From NCBI GenBank assembly GCA_900323505.1, contig OOIN01000005.1, positions 1,302,001 through 1,366,000 on the forward strand: 64,000 nucleotides of DNA, in the 5' to 3' direction. A program made the translations under genes and the position numbers. The number at the start of each line of letters is the position of its first letter. Within the stretch, counting starts at the first letter, position 1. Below, piece by piece: positions 31,479-41,844 of this stretch. Source of the DNA: Ustilago trichophora (taxonomy: Eukaryota > Basidiomycota > Ustilaginomycetes > Ustilaginales > Ustilaginaceae). The notes beneath the pieces are model-generated. The model was not told where the DNA came from and ran no database searches. It worked only from the letters and a program-made list of their open reading frames with translations.

Positions 31479-32293
31479 GTTGGAGCGGCCAAGGCTTGTT
31501 AGAAGGTTGCTTCAGTAGCCGGAGTGAGAATCAAGACCGAGCCCTCTTTCCAGAGCGTGCGCCTTGAACAAGCAATGATGTTGATGGTCGAGAAGGGCTG
31601 ATGAAGAGATGATGGTGGTGGTAACAGTAACGAAATTGTCAAGGATCTCAGAATGGATATAAAGAGGTGAGAAGAATCCAGGGTCGAAATGTTGGACAAG
31701 GAGGAATGGAGAACCGGAAATGCCGAAGCCAGGACACAGGAGCAGAGGTCTGTGGTCGGAGCTATGCCGATGTGCACCGGGGGCCTGTGCTTTGATGTTT
31801 GTTGAAAGTGCTTTGGACCGTCTTCCCCGCAACTGCTAGTCGGCTCACCGTGGTCACAGTCCCACACTTTGCTCGAATTCAAGCCTGTGAAATTCACCCT
31901 CAAAGACTCTCGGCCGTGAGTCAATTTAAATACCATCCCTCCTCTTTATTCAAACTTTTTTTTTCTTCTTGGAATTGATAAATGTGGGGCATGAAAGGCA
32001 AACACAACTCCACACTTTCTTCTTGTCCCACCTGTTTCGCTCACCATCATTTTGCTCTGATTCTCCATTACCTTTAGCTTACGTCGACAGGAGCAGTCGT
32101 CATAAGCACGTTCATAAACACCTCCACCCTTGATCCATTGCCATTCTGGTGGTGTGATCGTTCAAGTTCACCGTCACGATGATCTGAACCCCCCCACCGC
32201 GAGTTTCCTTGAACTGGACCCTCGGAATCACTTCACCATAGAAACATTGAAGATCACTGCAGCCTCGAATCGTCACATCTAATTATAACCACA
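31479..32293. promoter_or_regulatory. Bidirectional promoter between lyase and methyltransferase genes
   Basis: 815 bp between two divergently transcribed genes. Pyrimidine-rich leader tracts flank both starts. No gene or strong repeat. Confidence 0.5.
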
Positions 32294-33760
32294 ATGGTGG
32301 AGCTCGAAGCGCTGATCAATCCAACCAGCTGCCTTCCTCGCATCAAGTTCGAGCCTGCTTCAGATGATATCTTTCAGGCCCTTGCCCACCTCGCCCATCT
32401 CTACTCTCCTCAGTCGCTGAATCGTGTCGAGGCTGCTCTCATCGACAGCCAATGTCAATTCAACAATGAACATGACGAGGCCATTTACCAGGACGCTATC
32501 GACTCAGCCAAGGTGGACGATAATGAGAAGCGCTACGCCATGAACTGGCTCACGCGCTTGATCGGCAGCGGCCTTTATTGGGTTGACGACGAGGGCGACG
32601 TCACCTCCGCTGATGCACTATTGGACCTGGCCGGACGTATACTCGGTGGTCATGCCAGTCTCGAGGAAGCTGGAGCCATCTCTCGCGAGTTTCGGTTCCC
32701 GCTCAAGGAGCCCGTCCTCATTCCCGAAGCTGATGCCTTGGTCCATCCTGCTGTAACATTATCTGAGAATATCGAGATTGTTCTTCGCGATGACCCTCTT
32801 CCGCCTTCGGACACCCAATCGGAAGCCAACACACAGAATGGTACAGGATCAAGTCAAGACGCTGCTGCCGCTGTAGGTGTACAGACCTGGGGCGCATCCA
32901 TCGTAGTGAGCGATGTGCTTATCCGACATCCTACGCTGTTCCACCCTGCCCTTGCGTGCACGTCTGGCTCGCGGTTAAGAATCGCAGAGCTTGGTGCTGG
33001 TACAGGCCTCCTCGGAATGGCAGCAGCCAAGCTCCTCCAGCAACAAGGTACTCCAGTAGATGTCGTGCTGACAGACTACCACTCGCAGGTGCTCAGGAAT
33101 CTGGAATACAATGTCTCAGAGAACTTCCCTGCGCCGGTCGCGGGATCAGAACTTGCAGATCCTGTCTCGGTCACTGTCGAGCATCTGGACTGGCTGGAAG
33201 TCCATAAGAAGGTGGTACAAGGTGTCGCCGAGGAAGCGAGCCAGCCAAAATACGATCTCTTACTACTAGCGGATGTGATCTACGATCCCGGACACGCCCT
33301 GTGGATCCGTTCCTCGATCGAAACTCTTCTGCGCAAGCCTAAATCAGACCAACCGGCCGAAAGTGCACCACGCGCACACATCATCATGGCCGTTCGAGGC
33401 TCCGGCAAGTTCGAAGGACTCTTCAAGACCGTAGAAGAGGCGTTTAAGCCTCGTTCTCGAGCAGCAGCCGTCCCGTCGTTGAGCTTTTCCAGCACCGCAA
33501 CTCCGTCCGAAACGATGCCGGGAACACCCGCGTTGATCTTGGATCCTCCAAGTGCAGATGTGCACAAGGGCAATGCGAAGCACAGTGATCTTCTGCGCTC
33601 TCGCATGGACGCCATCTCGCTTCGAGACGATTGCCAACCGGTGCTCCCTTCCGCGGAACTGACGATTGTCAAGCGACGCAGGCTGGACAAGCGTGCCAGT
33701 GTCGGTCGAAATGATGAGCAGGAGTATCTCTGGTTTGAGATCGGTTGGAATCACCACTAA
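32294..33760 (+). CDS. Putative protein-lysine N-methyltransferase (family 16, EFM2-like)
   Basis: Seven-beta-strand SAM-dependent methyltransferase of 488 residues. An N-terminal helical region of about 190 residues is followed by VQTWGASIVVSDVLIRHP, the typical WGA segment of the METTL21/FAM86/EFM group. The SAM loop ELGAGTGLLGMAAAKL has its first Gly near residue 234. Post-I VLTDYHSQVLRNLEYNV and motif LLLLADVIYDPGHALW follow. The C-terminus ends in LWFEIGWNHH, as in fungal lysine methyltransferases of elongation factors. A disordered Ser/Pro-rich insert lies near residues 390-420. Yeast relatives methylate translation elongation factors; the target here is inference. No signal peptide, so cytosolic or nuclear. 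Single exon. Confidence 0.82.
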   Translation: MVELEALINPTSCLPRIKFEPASDDIFQALAHLAHLYSPQSLNRVEAALIDSQCQFNNEHDEAIYQDAIDSAKVDDNEKRYAMNWLTRLIGSGLYWVDDEGDVTSADALLDLAGRILGGHASLEEAGAISREFRFPLKEPVLIPEADALVHPAVTLSENIEIVLRDDPLPPSDTQSEANTQNGTGSSQDAAAAVGVQTWGASIVVSDVLIRHPTLFHPALACTSGSRLRIAELGAGTGLLGMAAAKLLQQQGTPVDVVLTDYHSQVLRNLEYNVSENFPAPVAGSELADPVSVTVEHLDWLEVHKKVVQGVAEEASQPKYDLLLLADVIYDPGHALWIRSSIETLLRKPKSDQPAESAPRAHIIMAVRGSGKFEGLFKTVEEAFKPRSRAAAVPSLSFSSTATPSETMPGTPALILDPPSADVHKGNAKHSDLLRSRMDAISLRDDCQPVLPSAELTIVKRRRLDKRASVGRNDEQEYLWFEIGWNHH

Positions 33761-34231
33761 ATTTCCTTGCTACACTTAGATTTAAAGCCTCGGATAGAAA
33801 CATAGACCATACGTTGCTGCTGTATATTGTACCATAGACCCGACTTGCAATCATAGATGCACTTCTTTTCAAATGTCGCACTAGCACATGGTGCGGATCA
33901 AGATGAGATCCGAGTGGGGTTGAAACCTGAACCAGAACACCAGAACATTATTCCCATGTGCAATGCAGAGTTGCAACAGCCGAGGGCGCTAGACTGGGCT
34001 TTTTTTATTTTTCACGCATGTCGTGTGTGCCAAGCTGCGCAGAGTGGAGGGGGAAAAGTGTGGAGATTTTAATTCCGACGGCTCAATTTATTCCAACATC
34101 CTTCTTTGTTATTTGGCCTCGGGGTCGTAAAGATCCTTTTGCCCACCTCTCTTACATTTTCACACTTCCACCTTCTCTTCTACCACCACTACAATAATCA
34201 CAAGGAACTTGCAAACAAAAGCATAGTCAAG
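33761..34231. other. Intergenic region, nothing recognised
   Basis: 471 bp with the 3' flank of the methyltransferase gene and a pyrimidine-rich leader (TCTTCTACCACCACTAC) before the next start. Confidence 0.5.
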
Positions 34232-35047
34232 ATGGTCGCAATTAGCGGAACGTACGATGTGATGCTGGTGCCTCTGTTGATGCCCATTTCGCAGATCCTC
34301 AACTTTCTCCCACCCAAGGTGCGAGATATCGAGCCTTCGCCGCTGATCTCCTTCACACACGACCAGATCGTCTCGCTCGGTCTCGATGCTGCAGAGTATC
34401 ATGCAGGTGTTAACCATCCTGTCATGCTCGAGTTGGGATATCAGAACCATACCGGTCCGGGACCTCGTTTCTTCCGCCCCAGCTTTGACGAGGCGAAACT
34501 CGAGGTGCTCGGCATGCGTCATCCTTCGTTGTCGGGGAAGCAGCCAGCAAGCGCGGAAAAGGGCTTTGTCTACAAGCAGCTCATCCTCTTTTCTAACATC
34601 GTTCTGGCAACATCGTCAAATCTGATCGCTGGGCTGAGGAGCAACTTGGTCACCATCACCCCTCATAAATCACCATCGATCTACCCCGTAGACGAGGCAA
34701 CGATCCTCTACAATGTCAAGGACTACATCGAGGTCAACTTTTCCAAAGACGGAGAGCAGGGTTCTGCAGCAGATAACGGTGCAGTCCAATGGGCTGGTCG
34801 ACCATGGTACGGCTGGGCAACGGGGGACACCTTGACCCAGTTTGTGTTTGACAAGGACAATGCCAAGATCCCACCTATCCCATACAAGGCAGATGCACGA
34901 ATCAAGACTCCAGCATTCTACGACCCTTCGGTCGCAGCTCAAGCTGCAGAGGTCTCACCAGAATGGAGCGAGTTCGACGGTGTCGCTAGCTGGAGGTTCC
35001 AGGCAGACTACTTTAGTCGCGATGTCAAGGCTGCCGATGCCAACTGA
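34232..35047 (+). CDS. Unknown protein of 271 residues
   Basis: Single-exon gene, not recognised. The start at 34232 (MVAISGTYDVMLVPLLMPIS) is preferred over one 42 codons upstream because the upstream part reads as leader DNA (pyrimidine and CAATAATCACAAG context). There is a short hydrophobic N-terminal patch but no classical signal peptide. The region around 90-135 with FIYKQ-like FVYKQLILFSNIVLAT is mildly hydrophobic. The C-terminal half is rich in Tyr, Trp and Pro (WAGRPWYGWATGD) and looks like a beta-rich globular domain. Codon use is like the neighbours. No catalytic motif is evident. It could belong to a fungal-specific family of unknown function. Confidence 0.75.
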   Translation: MVAISGTYDVMLVPLLMPISQILNFLPPKVRDIEPSPLISFTHDQIVSLGLDAAEYHAGVNHPVMLELGYQNHTGPGPRFFRPSFDEAKLEVLGMRHPSLSGKQPASAEKGFVYKQLILFSNIVLATSSNLIAGLRSNLVTITPHKSPSIYPVDEATILYNVKDYIEVNFSKDGEQGSAADNGAVQWAGRPWYGWATGDTLTQFVFDKDNAKIPPIPYKADARIKTPAFYDPSVAAQAAEVSPEWSEFDGVASWRFQADYFSRDVKAADAN

Positions 35048-35721
35048 TATGCTTGGTCCAGTCTAAAGACCTCTTTTCGATACCCTCTTTGCACTTTGTT
35101 GTATTGCGCACGCCTTTTGAGTCTCATGTCTTTCTTGGCTAGATGGTGCGCTGCTACCATTGTTCTTGCTTCTTGCTGGTTTCGATAATGGATCACGCTT
35201 TCTCATCCGAGTGGCTATTGGCAGTGTGCCCGTGGTAGCTAGCTGAGAAGAAGTTCGAGCAAGACTCGCAAAATGCCACAGTGACCAGCCTCTGCTGCAC
35301 TATCGGAAAACCGACCCTCGCATTCATCAGATCTCATTTCGCTGTTGTCGACCCATCAAGAGCGCTAAAAGGCAACATATCCAGCTTCGAGGTCGAGACT
35401 GCACTCGCCTTGCAACTGCAGATGCAGCTTGATGAAGTTCGCGTCGGAGGACAGAAGAAGTCGAGATCGCTTTGCGCAGGGGAAAAGGTTCTGGCCTGGA
35501 TCCATTTGTTGAATGTGTTCTCGTCCCACCACTCCTTGCGTGTTGTCATTTCATATGGGGAGACTCTTGTCTGGGCGCTACTACACCGTTGCATCTCAGA
35601 TTGGAAGTAGATTTGTATTTAAGCGCTCTCTTCAAGTCGTAGGAGTTCCCCTCTCCGCCCAACACACACACACGCACACACACAGACACACTTACTCTTT
35701 CCCCTTCTTCAGACAGTAGCC
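35048..35721. other. Intergenic region with CA-rich microsatellite
   Basis: Contains a CA-dinucleotide tract with interruptions at about 35663-35694 just before the Gag-like ORF. An ORF of 109 codons upstream (35281) has no features and was not accepted. Confidence 0.5.
35663..35694. repeat. (CA)n dinucleotide microsatellite
   Basis: Imperfect CA run broken by GCA and GACA units. Confidence 0.85.
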
Positions 35722-36015
35722 ATGGCCAGGGAAACCGCAGCATCGTGCCTCCTCTTTGTCAGAGTCTGCCAACTCAAGATCTCTGGCAAGAACGTCAGCG
35801 ACCTCATCGACCACATCCAATCGCTCTCGCTCGAGTATCAGCAGGCTTCCGGTCGATCCATCGACGATGACGCCCTCAAAGCCATCCTGATCAACCAAGC
35901 TTTCCCCATCCCAGAGTATCATGTTGTCATCAAGGATCTCACGGAGAAGGGGCAGCTCACTGATTACTATACGCTCGCTTCTGCTCTGCAGAACCGCTGG
36001 AAGCAGATTCGCTAG
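35722..36015 (+). CDS. Gag-like (copia/UBN2-type) fragment, 97 codons
   Basis: The ORF matches by pattern the core of Ty1/copia Gag (UBN2-type) polyproteins: LFVRVCQLKISGKNVSDLID, then a helix with LSLEYQQASGRSIDDDAL, KAILINQAFPIPEYHVVI and a final YTLASALQNRWKQ. The order (variable loop, helix, G-x-x-I-D-D, P-x-x-Y-x-x-V-I) is the family layout. Family members normally have an N-terminal segment before this point and a zinc knuckle after it; both are missing, so this is probably a retrotransposon remnant or a domesticated fragment. The chosen ATG may be fortuitous. The frame is intact, which is unusual for a dead fragment. No LTRs or reverse transcriptase were seen around it. Confidence 0.5.
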   Translation: MARETAASCLLFVRVCQLKISGKNVSDLIDHIQSLSLEYQQASGRSIDDDALKAILINQAFPIPEYHVVIKDLTEKGQLTDYYTLASALQNRWKQIR

Positions 36016-37267
36016 AGTATGGGTCAAGAGTGATAAGACCGGCATCGTTCTACCTTAGCATCACTCCTCTTTCGTAGACCACACAAAGAATTGAATCTGA
36101 AGCTTTCGTTCTAAGTCCTCACTCTTTGGGTGTGGTTTGTCAGACTGTGTCGTGCAATTCTGACCCATAGATGGTGTTGGAAGAGCAATAGCCGATTCGC
36201 CCATAATTCCATGCATCGTCCCGATCCACTAGACCCAAGAATCAAGTCAACAACAAATCGGGAGATAGCATCTTGAACAGGAGGCAATACTGCACTGTAC
36301 TGTACTGTACTGTACTCTACTTGGTGAGTTGCTTGATGGGCTCTGCTCACCATACTCTTAAGGCGGCATCAGGCGGTAGAACAAGAGGGCGTGTTGTTTG
36401 GCCTGTGAAATCGCCCCTCTTGCTAGGTCGGAATTTGAATGCAATCCACAGTGCTCTTGTGCCGAGGAGGCGCTAAGCGAGGGCGAAAAGAGGACAATTT
36501 GGGAATTTTTCTTTGTTCGCAACGGCAGGACGGGGAATATTTTTGGGATCGTCGTTGCGCGCCTCAGAGAGAGAGAGAGAGAGCCACAATGTGTTCCTGT
36601 TCGCTGTTTGATTGCTGCTTGCGGGGTTCAATGAGTAGGAAATGCTTCAGCCCAGCAACCAGTTTAAACAGCATCATGCAGAGGCTGTACTTGTACAAGC
36701 AAGAGGATGTGGATTTTCCCCTACTTTTTTGTTATAGACTGCAGCGGCCGCGTTTGGATCTCTCTTTTTGCGTTTATGAGTGAGAGTGTCTGGCTGATGT
36801 TTGCTGTTTTGCTAATTCGTTGTGAAGCAGTGTGTGTAACCTTCCCCGCACGATCCTCTGGCCATCATCTGTTCCTTCATCTCTCTGTTTGGCGACGCTC
36901 CCTACCATCCTCACAGCCACATCCAAACACATACACACCACGCTCGTTGCATTTCTCCGTTGCACTTCATCCCTCTCCTCTACTTTTGCATTCCGGAATC
37001 CCATCTCTACTCCAACTATCTTGTCTCTTTGGTAATCACCAACCGCCATCCAACCCTCAGCTCTATCGTTCTGCCAGCTTGAACCCTATACAAACAGAAT
37101 AGAGCCTTTTGTTTCACTGCCGACTAGAGCTTCCACTAACATATCCTGGTGACGACGGAATACATTTCCTCTGCCGGACCAAGAAAGCTTTTCAGTCAAC
37201 TTTCGAAGCGCCCATCTCTCACCTCTTTCAAACCCATACCATTCTTGCCCGATCTATTATACCCACA
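36016..37267. other. Intergenic region with pentamer array
   Basis: 1.25 kb. Contains the reverse-complement pentamer array at 36295-36315 and a GA-rich run near 36566-36583. The last 350 bp are CT/AC-rich leader-like DNA before the next gene. No gene recognised. Confidence 0.5.
36295..36315. repeat. (CTGTA)n array, reverse complement of TACAG
   Basis: Four CTGTA units in tandem; the fifth and only reverse-oriented array of this pentamer in the window. Confidence 0.85.
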
Positions 37268-37729
37268 ATGACCTCCTCAACAACAGCCACAGCCGTCTTC
37301 CTGGCAGCCACGCTTGTCGTCCTTGCCACATCCACCTCTGCCCAAGTCGCCTCGGCATTTGCAGGGACATCCTTCCCGGTCTCCGCCTATAGCGTTTCCA
37401 ACACTTTCACCCCCGTAACCACCTTTGCATCCGCACAAGGTGGCAACCCTACCGTCATTGGCGGTCCTGGCCCATCACCCGCAACTGCCTCGTATCAATT
37501 CACATACACCGTCCCCACCGCCACGGTCCCGGCCGTATTCCCTTCCCAGGTCTATCAGAGTCTCGCCTCCAAAGGCCTGCTCAACACCGCCAGCGACGCC
37601 AAAAACCTCGTCCCCGATCCCAAATACCTCCAAATCGCAAATACCGCTTTGGATAACTTCAACTTCGCTGCTGCCAAGGCTATCTTTATCACCGTCGCCG
37701 CCGCGGCGATCATTGTGGTCATGCTCTAA
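37268..37729 (+). CDS. Small secreted or GPI-type surface protein, unknown function
   Basis: 153-residue single-exon protein. The start at 37268 gives a signal peptide (TAVFLAATLVVLATSTSAQ, cleavage after about residue 26); the frame is open upstream but that part is leader DNA. The mature part is rich in Ala, Ser, Thr, Val and Pro with no cysteines in the body. The C-terminus is a strongly hydrophobic stretch (FITVAAAAIIVVML) running to the stop with no charged tail after it, as in GPI-attachment signals. A small-residue site such as Asn or Ala upstream could be the omega site. It is most likely a cell-wall or membrane-anchored surface protein. No family recognised. Confidence 0.7.
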   Translation: MTSSTTATAVFLAATLVVLATSTSAQVASAFAGTSFPVSAYSVSNTFTPVTTFASAQGGNPTVIGGPGPSPATASYQFTYTVPTATVPAVFPSQVYQSLASKGLLNTASDAKNLVPDPKYLQIANTALDNFNFAAAKAIFITVAAAAIIVVML

Positions 37730-38220
37730 AATACGCAAATGTTTTTCCACTGTCTTTACTCTCTCGCGCACAACGACATCGTCGGACCCAGCTATCAAAG
37801 CTCACCTCCACCGGGAGGAGCTAGTTACGGGTCGGATTCAATTGTCCTTTCTTAGTATTTTGCTTAATCTCTTTCCATCGGGACCACAGAGAAAGCGCCC
37901 TCTTTCTGATGTTTCGGTCCCTCTCTTGTTGTGGTTTTGGAATGGTATCAGCTTCAAAGTGACACGGCTCTGATTAGCGTGGTTGTGTCTGTGGCTGTGA
38001 GCGAGGATTGTGGCCGAGTCATCCAATACAAATGGCACAAGAGACTGTCGACAGCAGGAGCAGCGTGATTGGACCATGAGAATATTGCGTATTGATAGCG
38101 GTGGTGTATATGGATACAAGTACAGTGGTTGCTTTTGCTGTGTGTTGGGTCGAGATCGATGAAGAGTACTCAGTAAGAGAACCTGTTGACCCCTTCTTAT
38201 TGTTCATTGCTGCGGCGTAC
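37730..38220. other. Convergent intergenic region
   Basis: 491 bp between the stops of the surface protein and the COA5 gene. No gene recognised. Confidence 0.5.
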
Positions 38221-38720
38221 CTATGTCGCCTTGTCACCAGCAGTCGCAGGATCAACTTGACTTGTTCCACCCGGTGCATTATTCCCACTTGCCGCAGGAG
38301 GAGCGTTACCCCTGAACCGTTTCCTCATGTCCAACTGTGTCGTTGCAGCCCAGAATGGTTTCCAAAGAAAAGTCATCTGTCAGTCATAGAATCTCTCAAG
38401 AAGCAGCAAGAAACGTTGCTATGGAGTAGGTGGGGGTGTTTAGGTGCTTACCATCCCGCGGCGACACTCGACAAACGACTTGTAGAGATGCTGGCATTCC
38501 AGTGGCAACTCTGCCATGTGTGAGGTGATACATTCCTGTGCCGACTTGCCTTGTTTAACAAAGCAGTCTGTCTTGAGGATGCAGTCGGTGAGGTCATTTC
38601 GAATGTGTGCGCACTTTGAGATTCAAAAAGCAGAGTGAATAAAGATCAGCTGCGATTCCGCTTGGAGCCAGAGGTCGAAGTGGATTCAGGGAAGTTGAAG
38701 ATGCTTACCGAGCCAACCAT
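38221..38720 (-). CDS. COA5: Cytochrome c oxidase assembly factor COA5/PET191, three exons
   Basis: 95-residue twin CX9C protein of the mitochondrial intermembrane space needed for cytochrome c oxidase assembly. Exon 1 (38720-38709) is only 12 bases (MVGS), exon 2 is 38613-38452 and exon 3 is 38334-38221. Introns 38614-38708 (GTAAGC..AAAG) and 38335-38451 (GTAAGC..ACAG) fall between codons. The cysteines form C5-x9-C15 and C44-x9-C54, with further cysteines at 21 and 32. The family block LPLECQHLYKSFVECRRGM joins across intron 2 to LDMRKRFRGN, the ending of Pet191 (compare yeast CKRGIVDMTKRFTGN). It was not visible as a long ORF. Import is expected by the Mia40 relay. This is the best-supported model among the short genes. 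Confidence 0.9.
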
Positions 38721-39151
38721 GTTGACAATATAATCTCAGCTGCGATCGAAAGTTGCGAGAGTGCGAAAGGTGGCTAAGTACGGCGGAAGATGGGACAATG
38801 CGAAGGTCAAAGAAGGTGATGAGCAAAGAAGATAATTTCGGATGCCGGGTAAGCAAGGGTAGGAAAGGAACCCAAGAAAAAAAGTGTGGAGACCTGACTG
38901 CAGCCGCGTTGAATTTCTCCACCTCGGAATGGTGCCGCCAGAAAAGGCTCCGAGCTGCCTTCGCCTCTCTCTCCACGATTCAGATGCAACAGATACACCG
39001 CTTCTCTCCACTCGCTCACTCGCACAAGACGCACCTGGGGATGATACAAAAGTGATCAAAGAGCGAATGTTCTGCTATTGGACCGCAGCACTGCTACTAG
39101 TTTCTAAGAAGTCGTGTATGACCACAAGTGACGACGAAGAATGGATGCTGC
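38721..39151. other. Intergenic region, nothing recognised
   Basis: Upstream of COA5 and downstream of the hydrolase gene (both on the minus strand). Overlapping ORFs of about 100 codons lack features. Confidence 0.5.
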
Positions 39152-40720
39152 TCAGGACAACAGCCTTCGACGACTCGACATCTCCATCTGATAACTACGA
39201 TCGTCGTAATTATCGCTAAAAATGAACGGAAGCATGGTGAAGAAGGCAATAGTGAGGAAGACGGATCCGCCCAACAGTCCCGTTGCGATGATGCGATGCT
39301 TCGGGGTCGAAAACATCTTTAGCTTGGGCACGTTTGGATCGTGATGCGTATGGTTGTGGCTGTGGTGCTCGTGCGGTGGACGGTCTCCCGGATTGGTCGT
39401 GTTGGCAAGGAGTGGGAAGCTCGTGTTAAAGTCGCTCAGGAAGATGCGCTGCACCGACTTGTCAGCTCGAATCATGGGGTAGTCTTGATGCGATGTTCCT
39501 GCGATCACATCGAACGTCTGTTTGGGTGGGAAGCCTCCTAGCCTGCCAAGCGAGAGGACAAACTGCGATCCACGGTCCAAATGACTTCCGCCTTGCATCT
39601 TGGCCTGACAATGCGTGTCACCAGGGCCCATATCGGCAAGACCAACAGCATAATGGACCTTGCGCGAACGGAAGCGCTCAACGATTGCCTCTCTGCTTGC
39701 ATTGACGTCTCTGCGTGCGTAACCTATCACGCTAGAGACATTGCCGATACCATAACCCCAGTTGTTCCAGCCCGCGCATGAAGCGTTTTGATAGGGTCGC
39801 TGGTCGTCGAGCCACGCCCACGAACCTGGATTGCCAACCCAGAAGTGTACGTTGTCATCGTACGCCTTGGTCTTTTTGAGCACTGCGTATCGTTGTACTG
39901 CTTGACCACCCATCGAGTGGCCGCCAAACACCACCTGCTTGATCGATGGGAACTCGCCCGAATTGAAGACCCAGTCGGTGATGTTGTCGAGGACATGATA
40001 CGAACTGAGCTTGAGCTTGGGCTCGTTACGAGCTCTGCGTCCCGACTGCCACTGCGAACCGTGCCAGTAGAGCTCTCCATCTTTGACGGCTCCAGCCTCC
40101 TTGTCGTCCGAGTTGAGAAAAACAGGGCCGATAATCACCACCTGATCTGCAGTGATGCCGTTGGCGGGATTGGAGGCGGCGACGGTGAGCGCATTGCGAA
40201 ACAAGTTGGCGTATTTCCACGAGTCACGCGGCTTTCCTGGCATAGTGATGATGGCGCGTTGAATCTGGCTGTTATCTTGTCCCGGCTTATAGCTTTGAGA
40301 AACGTACATGGGCATGACGAGGTTTGGAAGCACCTGCCAAGTGCGGTTGAGAGTAAAGCCTTCGAGGTCGGGAACCACCTTCCAGCCCATCAGGCCATCG
40401 CCGACCTGCTGATTCTCTGCAGCTGGAGTCTGTACAAAAGGAATTTGGGAGAGCCAAGGAGGGTTGGACGAGTCGCCGTCGTCCTTGATGATGAGCCAGT
40501 CTGGGTTAGGAGTAGAGCTATTGTTGGGCACATACTGCATCTGTTGTATGTCGGCCGCTGCCTTGAGCGGGTCCTGCTCATCTGCAATGTACTGATACTG
40601 TGTTTGTCGCCTATACAAGTGGTGATCTTTGCGAGCTGCTGAGACGCTCTTTGGTATTGAGAGTATGCTCAGCGAAATGGCTAAAGATACTGTCGAGAAA
40701 TGGAGGTGACGGAACCACAT
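39152..40720 (-). CDS. Secreted/membrane-anchored alpha/beta hydrolase
   Basis: 522-residue protein. The start at 40720 (MWFRHLHFSTVSLAISLSIL) gives a signal peptide; an ATG 21 codons upstream would place polar residues before it. The central segment has the hydrolase pattern: IITMPGKPRDSW near 150, QVVIIGPVFL, and the nucleophile elbow GHSMGG with Ser269. A possible catalytic His lies in GTSHQDY near 420. Many N-x-S/T sites fit an extracellular domain. Near the C-terminus a His-rich run (HEHHSHNHTHHD) is followed by a single membrane segment (GLLGGSVFLTIAFFTMLPF) and a basic tail, so the enzyme is probably tethered to a membrane facing the lumen or outside. The substrate is unknown; fungal proteins of this shape are usually annotated only as hydrolases. 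Confidence 0.8.
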   Translation of the reverse strand: MWFRHLHFSTVSLAISLSILSIPKSVSAARKDHHLYRRQTQYQYIADEQDPLKAAADIQQMQYVPNNSSTPNPDWLIIKDDGDSSNPPWLSQIPFVQTPAAENQQVGDGLMGWKVVPDLEGFTLNRTWQVLPNLVMPMYVSQSYKPGQDNSQIQRAIITMPGKPRDSWKYANLFRNALTVAASNPANGITADQVVIIGPVFLNSDDKEAGAVKDGELYWHGSQWQSGRRARNEPKLKLSSYHVLDNITDWVFNSGEFPSIKQVVFGGHSMGGQAVQRYAVLKKTKAYDDNVHFWVGNPGSWAWLDDQRPYQNASCAGWNNWGYGIGNVSSVIGYARRDVNASREAIVERFRSRKVHYAVGLADMGPGDTHCQAKMQGGSHLDRGSQFVLSLGRLGGFPPKQTFDVIAGTSHQDYPMIRADKSVQRIFLSDFNTSFPLLANTTNPGDRPPHEHHSHNHTHHDPNVPKLKMFSTPKHRIIATGLLGGSVFLTIAFFTMLPFIFSDNYDDRSYQMEMSSRRRLLS

Positions 40721-41844
40721 GGTGTTGAGAGGACGCTCGATCGATTGCGTGTGGTGCGTGTGGTCGGTGGCGAGGTTGCACAACGAACGAAAGGTGCGGT
40801 CTCGTTGTTGAAGGAGTGAGGGACCCCTGGCAAGTGGGATTTAGCTCTGTGTTAAACGACTCAGGCAATTGGCTCCTGCAGATGTGGGTCCATGCACCAA
40901 CTTAGTGCACACACGAATGAAATGAAATGGAGCGAGTTCTTGGAGGCAGCAAAGCGCGACGGAATGAACCAAGCTTGAGCTTACGCTTGAGCGGCTTTCC
41001 GTTGGAGCAGCGCTACACTGGTCCGTCATTGAAAGCATTGTGATGAAGGCACCGAATCGCCCTTTATTTGAGTGGAAAAATTTTATGAATGAAAAAAGAG
41101 AGTGTGTGCGCTGTTCCATGAACTGGTGGAAGAGCTTCAACCTGGAGGTTGCGTCAAAGTCAAAGTTTGTAGAGGAAGAAGAGAAGGAAGAGGCAAGTGC
41201 TATCAGGAGTGTCGCCAAATATCACCTTCTTGCGCACTTTTGGACAGAATACCAGACTGCGCAGAGAAAGTATCCGAGGCAGGCGAGAGCGCGTACTGGC
41301 AGAAACACGGGCAAGCGTAGAACAAGACCAAATCTGCTGTGTGCTGATTGCGCCTGAACCAAGTTGTTCACTTGGAAAAGCATCAAGTGCAGCTTTCGCA
41401 TGTATAGTGTAACGACATCTAGCACTGAGACGTGTACGCGCCGATTTCTTGACGAGTTTGGCTAGAATAGATAAAGACAGGTTTAGATTGGAGGTCTGTC
41501 AAGCTGCGCACCCTTTCATGAATTTGCGCCTGCGACTGACCCGAGGCTCACCAACCTGTTGGGACAGCTTCTTCTACAGCTGCGCCTTCAGCTCGTTAAT
41601 TATTTGTCCTGGTAAGGAAGAGGCATGCGGAAGGGAATCCATTCAGATGAAACTCAAATACATCCTCTTTCGAAAGAGTACAGAACTAGAGCACATGCTC
41701 AGCTTGCTGGATGCTCCAGCCGATCCAATCCTGCGTCGTGCCCTTGAAGCTATAAGAAAGAGGGGCTTCACTCTTTCTTCAATTGCTGCAAATATACCAA
41801 ACTTCTAGCTGTTCATGTCATCGTGCTGAGACCGGTCCTTCCTC
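40721..41844. other. Gene-poor stretch upstream of the hydrolase
   Basis: Contains ORFs of 105 codons (41040, charged and Lys/Glu-rich) and 119 codons (41449) on the plus strand without recognisable domains. They may be decayed sequence like the BTB-like relic next to them. Confidence 0.4.
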
